A stretch of 36,856 bases of DNA from JAGXFP01 sp046484585 (GTDB lineage: Bacteria; Desulfobacterota; Desulfobulbia; Desulfobulbales; JAGXFP01): the NCBI GenBank assembly GCA_046484585.1, contig JAWOIQ010000061.1, forward strand, positions 1-36,856, written 5' to 3'. Every line of letters begins with the position of its first letter. Within the stretch, counting starts at the first letter, position 1. This document shows positions 22,651 through 31,525 of this stretch, one piece after another. The position numbers and the translations under genes were made by a program. The notes under the pieces were generated by a model. It searched no databases and had not been told where the DNA came from. It was given only the letters and a program-made list of their open reading frames with translations.

Positions 22651-25600
22651 ATGAAGTTCAAGGCGGTTGTTTTCGGAACTCTGCTGATGTTGCTTTGTCT
22701 GACAGGGAACGGGGAGGCTTTGAGGCTCGATTATCCGCACAATGTGGATAACGGCATAAAATGCTATCATTGCCATAGCGAAGACCCTTACGACGGCACC
22801 GATCTATGGTGGGACGGTTATACCGGACCAGATCCGGACGGATCGGTCTACAACTGGGTCTGTTACACCCGCTGCCATGCCGGCGATGACTCCAGTCACG
22901 TCAAGGTCGATCCAAACACACTTTTCCGCGGTCCGGAAAAGGTGACCCACTCCACCACCACCACCGGTTCGAACAGTTATTCCTTCACCACCGAATGTAT
23001 CGCCTGCCACGATCCCCACTTCCAGGAGCAGATCAGATGGGATGCTACCGATCCAATCTTTGTTGCCACGGGTACTTATTCCGGTCCCGCGACTGAAGCA
23101 TTACCCACCGAGGACCCGGAAATCAACCCAGACGGCCTGGGAGCGCCCGGCATCGGCGCCAGCGTTGTCAGGGTGGTATTGGACCCCGGCCCCATTTACG
23201 ATCCCGCTACCGAGGACTGGGTCAGTAAGGGCGGCAAGGGCGCCGATCCGATCACCGGCCTTGCCTGGAAAGAGCGGGGCGTCGATCATTCCCGTGGCCT
23301 GATCCTTGTCGCGAACACCAATGCGATCACCACGACTTACACCTACGAAATAGTCAAGATGACATTTGTCAGCGGTTCCACCTGGGACATGATGGTCAAG
23401 GGCAATCTTACCGAGGCGGCCTTGGATGTGCCTTTCGGCGTTATCTTCGGTAATCTGCTGGCCGACAGGGTTAAAACCACCGAAACCTATGTCGACGGCA
23501 AAGGCGTTACCAGGAATGTGCGCCGGCCGGTCAAGTTCTTCAGTACCAAATCGGTGGCAGGCGGCGCGGGCGGCCCGGCCGATCTGACCCCCGGCTCGAC
23601 CGAACCGGTCGGCATGTGCCAGGTTTGCCATACCATGACCAGTTCCTATAAAAGCACGGTCGAGGAGACCGCCCATCACGATGCCGGCGACAGACCCTGC
23701 GATGAATGTCATCAGATGGTCACCGGCGGCGAGCCGATAATCACCCATGCCCCTACATTTATTGATATCGGCGCCGCCGTCTGCGCCGTTGTCTGCCACA
23801 TCGGCTATGGTACCGATCCCGATCAGGCCCATATCGGCGCCGGCCTGGAGGTGGATTGTAAAACCTGTCATACCGACACGGCCCCCTATCTTAACGCCAA
23901 TACCGAGATCAGGGTACCCTATACCAGCGACGGCACCCTTCACGCCGCCGTTGCTTGCACTACCTGCCATAACCTTACATACGGCGGAGTCGACTACACC
24001 GACAGCCTGGCCCATCCCGACGCCACCCAGGAGGCCAATAAGGACACCAAGCACAATGCCGCTATCGCTCCGAAAGCCCTTTGTGTCGATGCCTGTCACG
24101 GCACCCTGACCGCGCTCTCTACCGGCGTCGCGATCGTCGAAAACTCCGATGCGCCGGTTGGCGGCCATGCTGACAACTGCAGTTTATGTCACCTTACCGT
24201 TACCCCGCCGGTGGAATTGACCGCCGGGGCCGTGGTCGCCCAGACCAACCTGCCGGCGACCACCGATTGCGGGGGCTGCCACACCGCCTACTTTGACGGA
24301 CATACCCACGATCATTCCTTATCGGTAGTGGTTAACTCAAGCGGCACCCCCAATACGGTCAACTGCAACGGCTGCCATACCGCGCCGGCCGGTAACGGCC
24401 CCTTTGTCGCAACCGGCGAGCCCCACAACCCCGGCGGCTGCAATACCTGCCATCTTCTGGATGGGGTTTCCCCGGACGGTTCCCTGCGAGGCAGCGCCAA
24501 CGGCGCCAATATCAGCGGTATCCTGGCCGATTCGGCTTATGAGTGCGGCGAATGCCATGCCGCCCATTTCGACGGCCATAGCCATACCCATGGTGTCGCT
24601 TTCAATGCTTCCCTCGACGTGACCACCGGCGGTTCGGCCTGTAACGTCTGCCATCAGGATTACAACGGTCTCGCCACCAGTCTCGATACCTGGGCCGGGA
24701 TCGTCCACGAGCACGATGTCTATGATGGCCTCCAGGACCGCGTCAATGTCTGCGAGGTCTGCCATAACTACGCCACCAACGGCAACCGCTCCGGCGATCC
24801 GGACACTCCGCTGGCCGCCACGGTTGCAACCGTTATCACCAGCGGTTCGAATGTTACCTGTAGAGACTGCCATGTCAAAAAGAACACCGAGTCCCACGGC
24901 AGCCATATCGACACCGAGTTCGCCTGGACCACCGCGACCAGAAGCTCCTGCGGCGACGACGGCCGGGCCATCGGCGCCTGCCATGCCGACGGCACCAATA
25001 CCGATGTGATCGTCGATATCCACGGCGACGGCCTCGACGGCAACTGCGCACTCTGCCATGTCGATGTGACTACCAACCAGTATGGCCGGATCGTAGGGAT
25101 TGACGGCGATGCCACTCTGGCCTCGGGCCGGGCTGCGATTTGCACGGAATGCCATACCACCCTTAACCATCCTAAACCGTTTATCCATCACGCCAACAAC
25201 GGCACGGTATTATATAATCCGGCTACCGATTGCGCCAGCCGGTGCCATAACACTGCCAATTCCGCCGCCGGTGATCATACCGCCCTGGTGGCGAACGCCC
25301 CGGAGATTATTGATGTGCAGAAGGCCTGCAACACCTGCCATACCGCCACCGCCGGTTCAGCCGATAACGTACCGATCAGCGCCGTCGACGACAAGGTCCA
25401 CGACGCCTGCACCCAGTGCCACGAGATCAACGCCACCACTAAGATGGTCGAGCTGGTCGCCCCGAGCGGTTCCGTATCCACCATGGATAATATCGACGGA
25501 ACCACCGCGACTAATAACGGCGGCGGACCCTGCACCGATTGCCATACAGGCTACTTCGAATCCCATATCCATCATAATGTGGCCAATCAGGTGGCACAAA

Positions 25601-28600
25601 ATACAACCAACAGCACCTTCCCCAATTATCTGGATGAGTCCTGGGGTACTTATCAGCCCTGCAGCAACAACGGCTGCCACAATGACAGCGGTTTATTTCT
25701 TGCCTCCTGGTCCGACATCCAGTACGAGCATGACCGCCACGACAAGGATCCCGCGATCCCGCCGGGCAATACGGTCAAGGACGGCACCGGCGCCTGTGTC
25801 AACTGCCATTACCATAATTCCCGCTTCGGCACCAATGAAGACAAGTTCGGGATCGGCGCCTCGATTGCCAATGTGGTCGCCGCCGGCATTGCCACCAACT
25901 GTGTGGACTGTCACTTCGCCAAGCGGGCGCCCGATATTCACGGTTTGATCTATGTCAACCACATGGAGATCAATACCACCGGCCAGGAGGGGGTTTACGG
26001 GACCTTTATTCCGATGACCGACAACTCCGGCTGCACCACGGTCTGTCACCCGGCCGGCAACGATCTCAGCGGGCTGCCCGATCCGATCCTCGGCCTGCAC
26101 AACAATCCATCCTGCGATATCTGCCATACCAGTCAACCCAATCTGCTTACAACCCCGGTTAATTTTAACCAGTTCCAGCAGAGCGTGACCCTGGACTCCA
26201 ACGGCGTCGATTGCCTCGAGTGTCATCAGGATGCCATCGACCTGACCCTGGTCGGCGGGATTCTCTATCACGGAGTAACCGCGACCCATGCCCAGACCCA
26301 GAGCCGCCATAACCGGATGAATGATCCCGCCACTCCCGGCTATTCCGATAGCACAAGCGGTTACTATTGTCTCGACTGTCACGCCGAGATGACTCCGGCC
26401 ATGGGCGATGTCCTGACTCGCCATATGCCCGGGTTTGTCGATCAGAACGACTGCATGGTCTGTCATAAGCCGAGTGTCTACGACATAGCGATTGCCGATG
26501 AACCGTCGCTGACCGTGGTCTTTAACGGCAAGCAGGGCGGCGGCAATCTGCCCCAGCCCTGCGAGAAATGCCATACCGGCAAGGGCGCCTACCGTTTGCA
26601 CGGCATGACCGGCGATTCCGGCCTGGACGGGGTGGCCACCGAACATAACAACCTCTCCACCTCCGGCGCGGTTGACTGTTCATCCTGTCATACCATGGGT
26701 ACCGAGATCGACAGATTGACCCTGCACGTCGATGGCTGCGCCTCATTGTCGTGCCACAACCCGACCGAGGACCCCGATCCCCAGGGCGGCAGCGCCTCGG
26801 CGGTGATCGACGCCGGTCTTCCCCTGAGTAACGACGGTTACCCTAACGGCAGCAATCTTCCCCAGACCTGCGACAAATGCCATGTCAATCAGAATTCCTA
26901 TCTGATGCACGGCATGAGCAATCTTACCGTGGCCGGGGCGCACGAATTCCTTCTCGGCTCCTCCACACTTTCACCCGGCAGCGCCGAAGACTGTGAAACC
27001 TGCCACGCCGCCGGCACCCCCGAAACCAGGATGGGCCTCCATCTCGACTGCGACATGTGTCATACCGCGCTCGATCCCGCCGCCACCCAGATCAGCCAGG
27101 GGATGGCGGGGGTCAATGTATATTGCGAGTCCTGTCATACCGGGGCCGGCGTCCATACCATGCATGAGATGACCGAGGTTCTCGTGGCCCCCGCCCATGA
27201 GAAGATCAGCACCACGAATTCGGGCTTTGCCGGCGACGATCATTGCGGCAACTGCCATGCGATGGGTACCTATTACGACATCCTCCACATTCACTCCACT
27301 CCTGTCAAGACCGCCCATACCGGCGACTGCCTGACCTGCCATACCGCGCCCGACGATATCGACGGCGGCAGCGCCGCCACCTCGATCAGCAACGGCACCT
27401 CGGTTACGGCCGGCGGCGGCGGTCTGGTCCAGACCTGCGCCTCCTGTCATGTCACCCTGAACTCCTATTCACTGCACAGCCTGACCGTAAGCGGTATCGC
27501 GCCGGTTCATGAATATCTGACCCTGCCTTCCGGCGCCACCTCCAACTGCGCTTCCGGGGCCGGAGCGTGCCATGTCATCACCACCGTCCTGGACCGGATC
27601 ACAATCCACACCAACGCGACAACCAGCTGCGTTGATTGCCATTCCTGGAACGATACGATGAATACCGCGATCGCCACCGGCTTTAATGGTATTCCCGCCA
27701 ATGTCGGCTGCGAGAAGTGCCATGACGGCGCGGCCGGCAGTCCTGTCGCCAACCCGCCCAATATCGCCGGCGACTGGTATCTCCATCTGGATCCCGACCA
27801 TACCCCGACCGGTTATAATGTCGTGCTGCCCTATACCCCGGCTTCCCCGACCCGGCAGAAGTGTATGGAATGCCATAACGAGGCGAATATAATCGATGCC
27901 GGTCAGCCCGGCGTCGGGGTCCACGACATGAACGATAATGCGGACGCCAAGTACTCCTGCAAGATCTGTCATGCCGCCGACAGCGCCCTGATCGGTTCGG
28001 CTTTGGGCAAGACCGGCGGCGGCGATTGCGTCATCTGCCATACCGGGGGGTTTGACAGCCATCTCCAGCGGATCAATTCCCATGCCGATACTTCCTATAA
28101 TACTACAATCGTTCCACTCGATCAGACCACCTCCGCGGTTCCTTGCGGAGATTGCCATAACGGGCTTAACGCCGACGGCGACGGCATTCCGCTTAACAGT
28201 TGGGCGGATATTCGCGCCGAGCATACCACCATCGATGGGGCCGGCAGTTACAACGATTGCTCGATGTGCCACGACTATTTCGATAACGGTAACCGGAGCG
28301 GAGCGGCGGGTACGCCGTTGCTGAGTGACGTTAACGCCGCGATCTCTCTCGATGCCACCGTGTACTGCAAGAACTGCCACGAACCCAAGTACGTGGAATT
28401 CCACGGCGGCCACGATTCCACCCATTGGGATTGGACCGCCAACAGCGTCAAGACCTGCGGCGCTGCCGGATGTCACGATTATAGCGCAGCCGGTAACCCG
28501 GATGTGGTCGGTTCGGTACATAACGGCCCCTGGGCCCAAATCGAATACGGCGGCAATTCTTGCCGGAACTGCCATAACCAAGACCCATTAGGTGTAGGTC

Positions 28601-30771
28601 AGGACGGCAATACCGGCGGCGTCGGTGACCACCTCCGCGGCACCGCCGAGATCACCACCAACGGCGGCCCGGTCGATCCCGTTATTCATACCGAGGAGTG
28701 CATCGTCTGCCATTCCGGCGGCAACGCCTTCGACAGCCATCTCCATGACCACAGTGCCGAACTGGCCACCGACCCGGTCGATTCCACCTTGGATAATACC
28801 CTGAGATCCCAGGACTGCGACCGGTGCCACACCAATACCGGCGGGGCCGCCAAGGCCTTTATCGGCGGTTCGACCCACACCCAGGGCGCCACCGGCTGCG
28901 CATCCTGTCATGCCCTGCCGCTGTCCGACGCGCTTGGGCCGGACGGCACCCGGATATCGGTGGCAGCCAATTCGCCCACCGGCAACTTCGTCGCCGGCGG
29001 ACCGGCCGATGACTGCGATGACTGCCACGGGGCCGGCGCCTACTTCGACAGCCATCTTGTCCGGGGCGCCGCCGGCAGCCATGCCATCACCTACGATCCG
29101 CTCACCGACATCAGCCAGGACGGTTCGGCCGGCAGTGGATGCGGCGACGCCGGTTGTCATCTTGCCGATCCCGATGGCATAAACGGACCGCTGAGCAGCT
29201 GGCAGGATATCTTGGCCGAGCATAACAACAGCTGCGTCATCTGCCATGATTACAATGACAGCGCCGGCGGCACTCCGCCCTTGGCCGACAACTACAATGC
29301 CATCGACACTCTCGCCAGCAGTAAATGCGTCACCTGCCATGTGCCGAAGGATTTCAATGTCAGTCCGAGCACTTCCACGCACGGCGGTCATGCCGCCACC
29401 GATTTCGCCTGGTCCGCTTCCTGCGGCACTTGGGATTGCCATAACTCTGCCGATAACCCCGACGTTGTGGAAGATGTCCATGGCATATCCAATAATGACA
29501 CTAAAACCGACAATGCTCCGGCGAATTCTCAATTCACCAATCCGCTCTATGGAGCTACCGGTGCAACCTGCCTGAACTGCCATACCGTTGCTGGCGGTGG
29601 AGATGGTACCACCCTTGGTTCAGTACCTTCGGTCGGAACCTACAATGGATTTGTCGGTACTTCGCAACTCAACCCGGGTGCCGCGGATCACTTGGAGACC
29701 TGTGAAGACTGTCATGGCACGAATATCCCGATAATTCATCATTACAGGAATCCGGACAAGGTCAATGCCGACAATCCTGGTCTTAGGCAGGGTGATCCGA
29801 CCTGGACCTCGCGGGTTCAGAGCGGTAACTGTTACAAATGCCATAATGATAACAACTTTCGAGTCGGCGTTGCTCCGACCAATTACACCCAGCCGCAGAT
29901 AGATGTTTGGGAGGAGTTGGGTCCTGCTCGTAGCGAGGTTCTCCATGGCAGCTCAAATGTTGATTCTAACCGGCCGGGTGTTACGCCCTGTGCTTTTTGT
30001 CACATGATTAATACGCTTACGGAATTCAAGATCAAGAAATATAATCTGAGTCTGACCATGGCTGCCGATGCAGCGCATTCCGACTCGCCTAATCCGTTTG
30101 AAGGCAATTATACCCATTTGATCCCGAACTATGGTACTAACATTGCCATCAAGAACTCCGGTAACTGCCTCCATTGTCATGGCCAGTATGATAATCGACC
30201 GGCAAATTATCCAGTTACGGGAACGCCTGGTAATTTCACGTTCAGAAGCGAGGGCCGGCCGGTTAAACCGCGTCATGGCTATACAGTCGATATGATTGCC
30301 ATGGATGAAAGTCGGGCCGCCCAGATACCTCGGCTCAGGGTGGCTATGCACCCCGGCCATATGAAGTACCAGTTGATGGCCACTCAGACTACACCGACGG
30401 CAACTAATGTGCCAGGTGCCGGCCTCAAAGTGAATGATCGGATGAATGACGGTAAGGGTAACGAGAAGCTCTATAATGTAGCTCCTTACGACGCTACAAA
30501 AAATGGTGCTGTTGCTAACTTTTACGGTCAGGCGCCCAAAGACATCGGTAAGAGTGCAATACATGCCGATATGACCAACTTCTGGGCAACATGGGGAGTG
30601 GGTGGCACCATGGATACTGACGAAACCAATTTCCCCGGTTTTGCAGGGATTGCTGCCGGTAGTAAAATTCGTGACTATCGCGGTATGTTATTTGTCCCGG
30701 TTGCCACCCAGTCGGTGCTGTACACGATTAACGATAACGACGGGCCGCACGAAGTTCCGCTGAACCCGTAA
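22651..30771 (+). CDS. Giant secreted multiheme cytochrome c (about 66 possible heme sites)
   Basis: A 2706-residue protein with signal peptide MKFKAVVFGTLLMLLCLTGNGEA cut near residue 23. I counted 54 CXXCH motifs. There are also about 12 spaced variants: five CX3CH (such as CYTRCH, CAVVCH), five CX4CH (such as CSNNGCH, CGDAGCH), one CX6CH and one CX9CH. Residues 120-320 lack heme motifs and may form a beta-rich domain. Residues 1304-1690 hold four roughly 100-residue multi-heme repeats. Other modules carry FDSH/FDGH next to CXXCH (near 540, 631, 963, 1793, 2019, 2121) and CX4CH...CXXCH pairs like those of Geobacter cytochromes. The last 200 residues have no heme and no anchor is seen. ATG 22651 has GGGGGA upstream, and a TTG two codons earlier is less likely. 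Function is probably long-range electron transfer in the periplasm or outside the cell. Confidence 0.95.
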   Translation: MKFKAVVFGTLLMLLCLTGNGEALRLDYPHNVDNGIKCYHCHSEDPYDGTDLWWDGYTGPDPDGSVYNWVCYTRCHAGDDSSHVKVDPNTLFRGPEKVTHSTTTTGSNSYSFTTECIACHDPHFQEQIRWDATDPIFVATGTYSGPATEALPTEDPEINPDGLGAPGIGASVVRVVLDPGPIYDPATEDWVSKGGKGADPITGLAWKERGVDHSRGLILVANTNAITTTYTYEIVKMTFVSGSTWDMMVKGNLTEAALDVPFGVIFGNLLADRVKTTETYVDGKGVTRNVRRPVKFFSTKSVAGGAGGPADLTPGSTEPVGMCQVCHTMTSSYKSTVEETAHHDAGDRPCDECHQMVTGGEPIITHAPTFIDIGAAVCAVVCHIGYGTDPDQAHIGAGLEVDCKTCHTDTAPYLNANTEIRVPYTSDGTLHAAVACTTCHNLTYGGVDYTDSLAHPDATQEANKDTKHNAAIAPKALCVDACHGTLTALSTGVAIVENSDAPVGGHADNCSLCHLTVTPPVELTAGAVVAQTNLPATTDCGGCHTAYFDGHTHDHSLSVVVNSSGTPNTVNCNGCHTAPAGNGPFVATGEPHNPGGCNTCHLLDGVSPDGSLRGSANGANISGILADSAYECGECHAAHFDGHSHTHGVAFNASLDVTTGGSACNVCHQDYNGLATSLDTWAGIVHEHDVYDGLQDRVNVCEVCHNYATNGNRSGDPDTPLAATVATVITSGSNVTCRDCHVKKNTESHGSHIDTEFAWTTATRSSCGDDGRAIGACHADGTNTDVIVDIHGDGLDGNCALCHVDVTTNQYGRIVGIDGDATLASGRAAICTECHTTLNHPKPFIHHANNGTVLYNPATDCASRCHNTANSAAGDHTALVANAPEIIDVQKACNTCHTATAGSADNVPISAVDDKVHDACTQCHEINATTKMVELVAPSGSVSTMDNIDGTTATNNGGGPCTDCHTGYFESHIHHNVANQVAQNTTNSTFPNYLDESWGTYQPCSNNGCHNDSGLFLASWSDIQYEHDRHDKDPAIPPGNTVKDGTGACVNCHYHNSRFGTNEDKFGIGASIANVVAAGIATNCVDCHFAKRAPDIHGLIYVNHMEINTTGQEGVYGTFIPMTDNSGCTTVCHPAGNDLSGLPDPILGLHNNPSCDICHTSQPNLLTTPVNFNQFQQSVTLDSNGVDCLECHQDAIDLTLVGGILYHGVTATHAQTQSRHNRMNDPATPGYSDSTSGYYCLDCHAEMTPAMGDVLTRHMPGFVDQNDCMVCHKPSVYDIAIADEPSLTVVFNGKQGGGNLPQPCEKCHTGKGAYRLHGMTGDSGLDGVATEHNNLSTSGAVDCSSCHTMGTEIDRLTLHVDGCASLSCHNPTEDPDPQGGSASAVIDAGLPLSNDGYPNGSNLPQTCDKCHVNQNSYLMHGMSNLTVAGAHEFLLGSSTLSPGSAEDCETCHAAGTPETRMGLHLDCDMCHTALDPAATQISQGMAGVNVYCESCHTGAGVHTMHEMTEVLVAPAHEKISTTNSGFAGDDHCGNCHAMGTYYDILHIHSTPVKTAHTGDCLTCHTAPDDIDGGSAATSISNGTSVTAGGGGLVQTCASCHVTLNSYSLHSLTVSGIAPVHEYLTLPSGATSNCASGAGACHVITTVLDRITIHTNATTSCVDCHSWNDTMNTAIATGFNGIPANVGCEKCHDGAAGSPVANPPNIAGDWYLHLDPDHTPTGYNVVLPYTPASPTRQKCMECHNEANIIDAGQPGVGVHDMNDNADAKYSCKICHAADSALIGSALGKTGGGDCVICHTGGFDSHLQRINSHADTSYNTTIVPLDQTTSAVPCGDCHNGLNADGDGIPLNSWADIRAEHTTIDGAGSYNDCSMCHDYFDNGNRSGAAGTPLLSDVNAAISLDATVYCKNCHEPKYVEFHGGHDSTHWDWTANSVKTCGAAGCHDYSAAGNPDVVGSVHNGPWAQIEYGGNSCRNCHNQDPLGVGQDGNTGGVGDHLRGTAEITTNGGPVDPVIHTEECIVCHSGGNAFDSHLHDHSAELATDPVDSTLDNTLRSQDCDRCHTNTGGAAKAFIGGSTHTQGATGCASCHALPLSDALGPDGTRISVAANSPTGNFVAGGPADDCDDCHGAGAYFDSHLVRGAAGSHAITYDPLTDISQDGSAGSGCGDAGCHLADPDGINGPLSSWQDILAEHNNSCVICHDYNDSAGGTPPLADNYNAIDTLASSKCVTCHVPKDFNVSPSTSTHGGHAATDFAWSASCGTWDCHNSADNPDVVEDVHGISNNDTKTDNAPANSQFTNPLYGATGATCLNCHTVAGGGDGTTLGSVPSVGTYNGFVGTSQLNPGAADHLETCEDCHGTNIPIIHHYRNPDKVNADNPGLRQGDPTWTSRVQSGNCYKCHNDNNFRVGVAPTNYTQPQIDVWEELGPARSEVLHGSSNVDSNRPGVTPCAFCHMINTLTEFKIKKYNLSLTMAADAAHSDSPNPFEGNYTHLIPNYGTNIAIKNSGNCLHCHGQYDNRPANYPVTGTPGNFTFRSEGRPVKPRHGYTVDMIAMDESRAAQIPRLRVAMHPGHMKYQLMATQTTPTATNVPGAGLKVNDRMNDGKGNEKLYNVAPYDATKNGAVANFYGQAPKDIGKSAIHADMTNFWATWGVGGTMDTDETNFPGFAGIAAGSKIRDYRGMLFVPVATQSVLYTINDNDGPHEVPLNP

Positions 30772-30789
30772 ACCGTAAACCGTAAACAT

Positions 30790-30876
30790 GACCCTGCCGG
30801 TTCGGCAGGGTCTGAACCGATCAGTAAAAAAAACAGGTTATTGTCTCCTTAAGCGGGGCGGTAGCCTGTTTTTTTT
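30790..30876 (+). terminator. Tandem hairpins ending the cytochrome transcript
   Basis: GACCCTGCCG (30790-30799) pairs with CGGCAGGGTC (30803-30812) without a T run. A longer stem follows between AAAAAAAACAGGTTA (30826-30840) and TAGCCTGTTTTTTTT (30862-30876), which is symmetric and can terminate from either direction. The stop codon of the cytochrome is followed by three CGTAAAC units. Confidence 0.85.
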
Positions 30877-30926
30877 GGGGGGGCGTAAAACCCGGTCTTT
30901 GCCTTTTTTTGGGAAAGGGCTCAAGG

Positions 30927-31289
30927 ATGCAGACAGGAACCATGCCGATTGGCAAAAAGATAATAGGCTGGTTGATTGTCGGTCTGGTCGCCGGCCCCGG
31001 TTGTGTCGTCCGAGAGATCGATGCCCCTGGGAAGCCGGGCAGCGAAGCGGATAAACTTGTTGAAGCCGAGCAGGGTTCCGTCCTTGAGCAGAAGAGAGTT
31101 ACTTCGCTCGTTGATAGCTGGACTGAGCCGACCACTTCCATGGAATTTGTCAGGATCCCCGGCGGCTGTTTTCAGATGGGCAATCCCGGCTATCTAAAGA
31201 TAGAGGACGGCAATGAAGGTCCGGTCCACGAGGTCTGCCTCGATGAATTTTATATGGGCCGCTTCGGGGTGACGGGTGCCACAAATTAA
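30927..31289 (+). pseudogene. Truncated FGE/SUMF1-type domain protein with signal sequence
   Basis: A 120-residue frame with a hydrophobic N-terminus (KKIIGWLIVGLVAGPGC, possibly a secretion or poor lipobox signal), a linker, then the start of a formylglycine-generating-enzyme-like domain: MEFVRIPGGCFQMGN, GPVHEVCLDEFYMGRFGVTGATN. It stops where the family would continue through VTNAQYxxF, so the remaining 200 or so residues including the catalytic region are missing. The following 236 bases are AT-rich and do not contain the rest in any frame I could see. It is therefore probably a broken gene, or a short protein made of the domain's edge. Confidence 0.7.
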
Positions 31290-31525
31290 ATGTTAAGGGT
31301 ATTGCCTGATTTATCATTTGATTTAATTGCCTAAATAATTAAAGTTACTATTTTGATTCGATGTAAGATTAGCAACGGTTGAGAACATCCCCTCGGAGAT
31401 CAGGTTTTATAATCCGTTCAAAATGACACAATTGTCGTTACCAAAATTATCTAATTTGGATGACCAACTTTTTTAGCAGCTTGCCACTGGTAGAATGATC
31501 ACTGGATCTGACTTTCCAGAAGGGT

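Noticed and set aside
23101..29583. Long antisense open frames (300-370 codons) inside the cytochrome gene
   Set aside because: They arise from the GC-rich repetitive codons of the opposite strand; their translations are Gly/Ala/Val/Ile-rich without domains.
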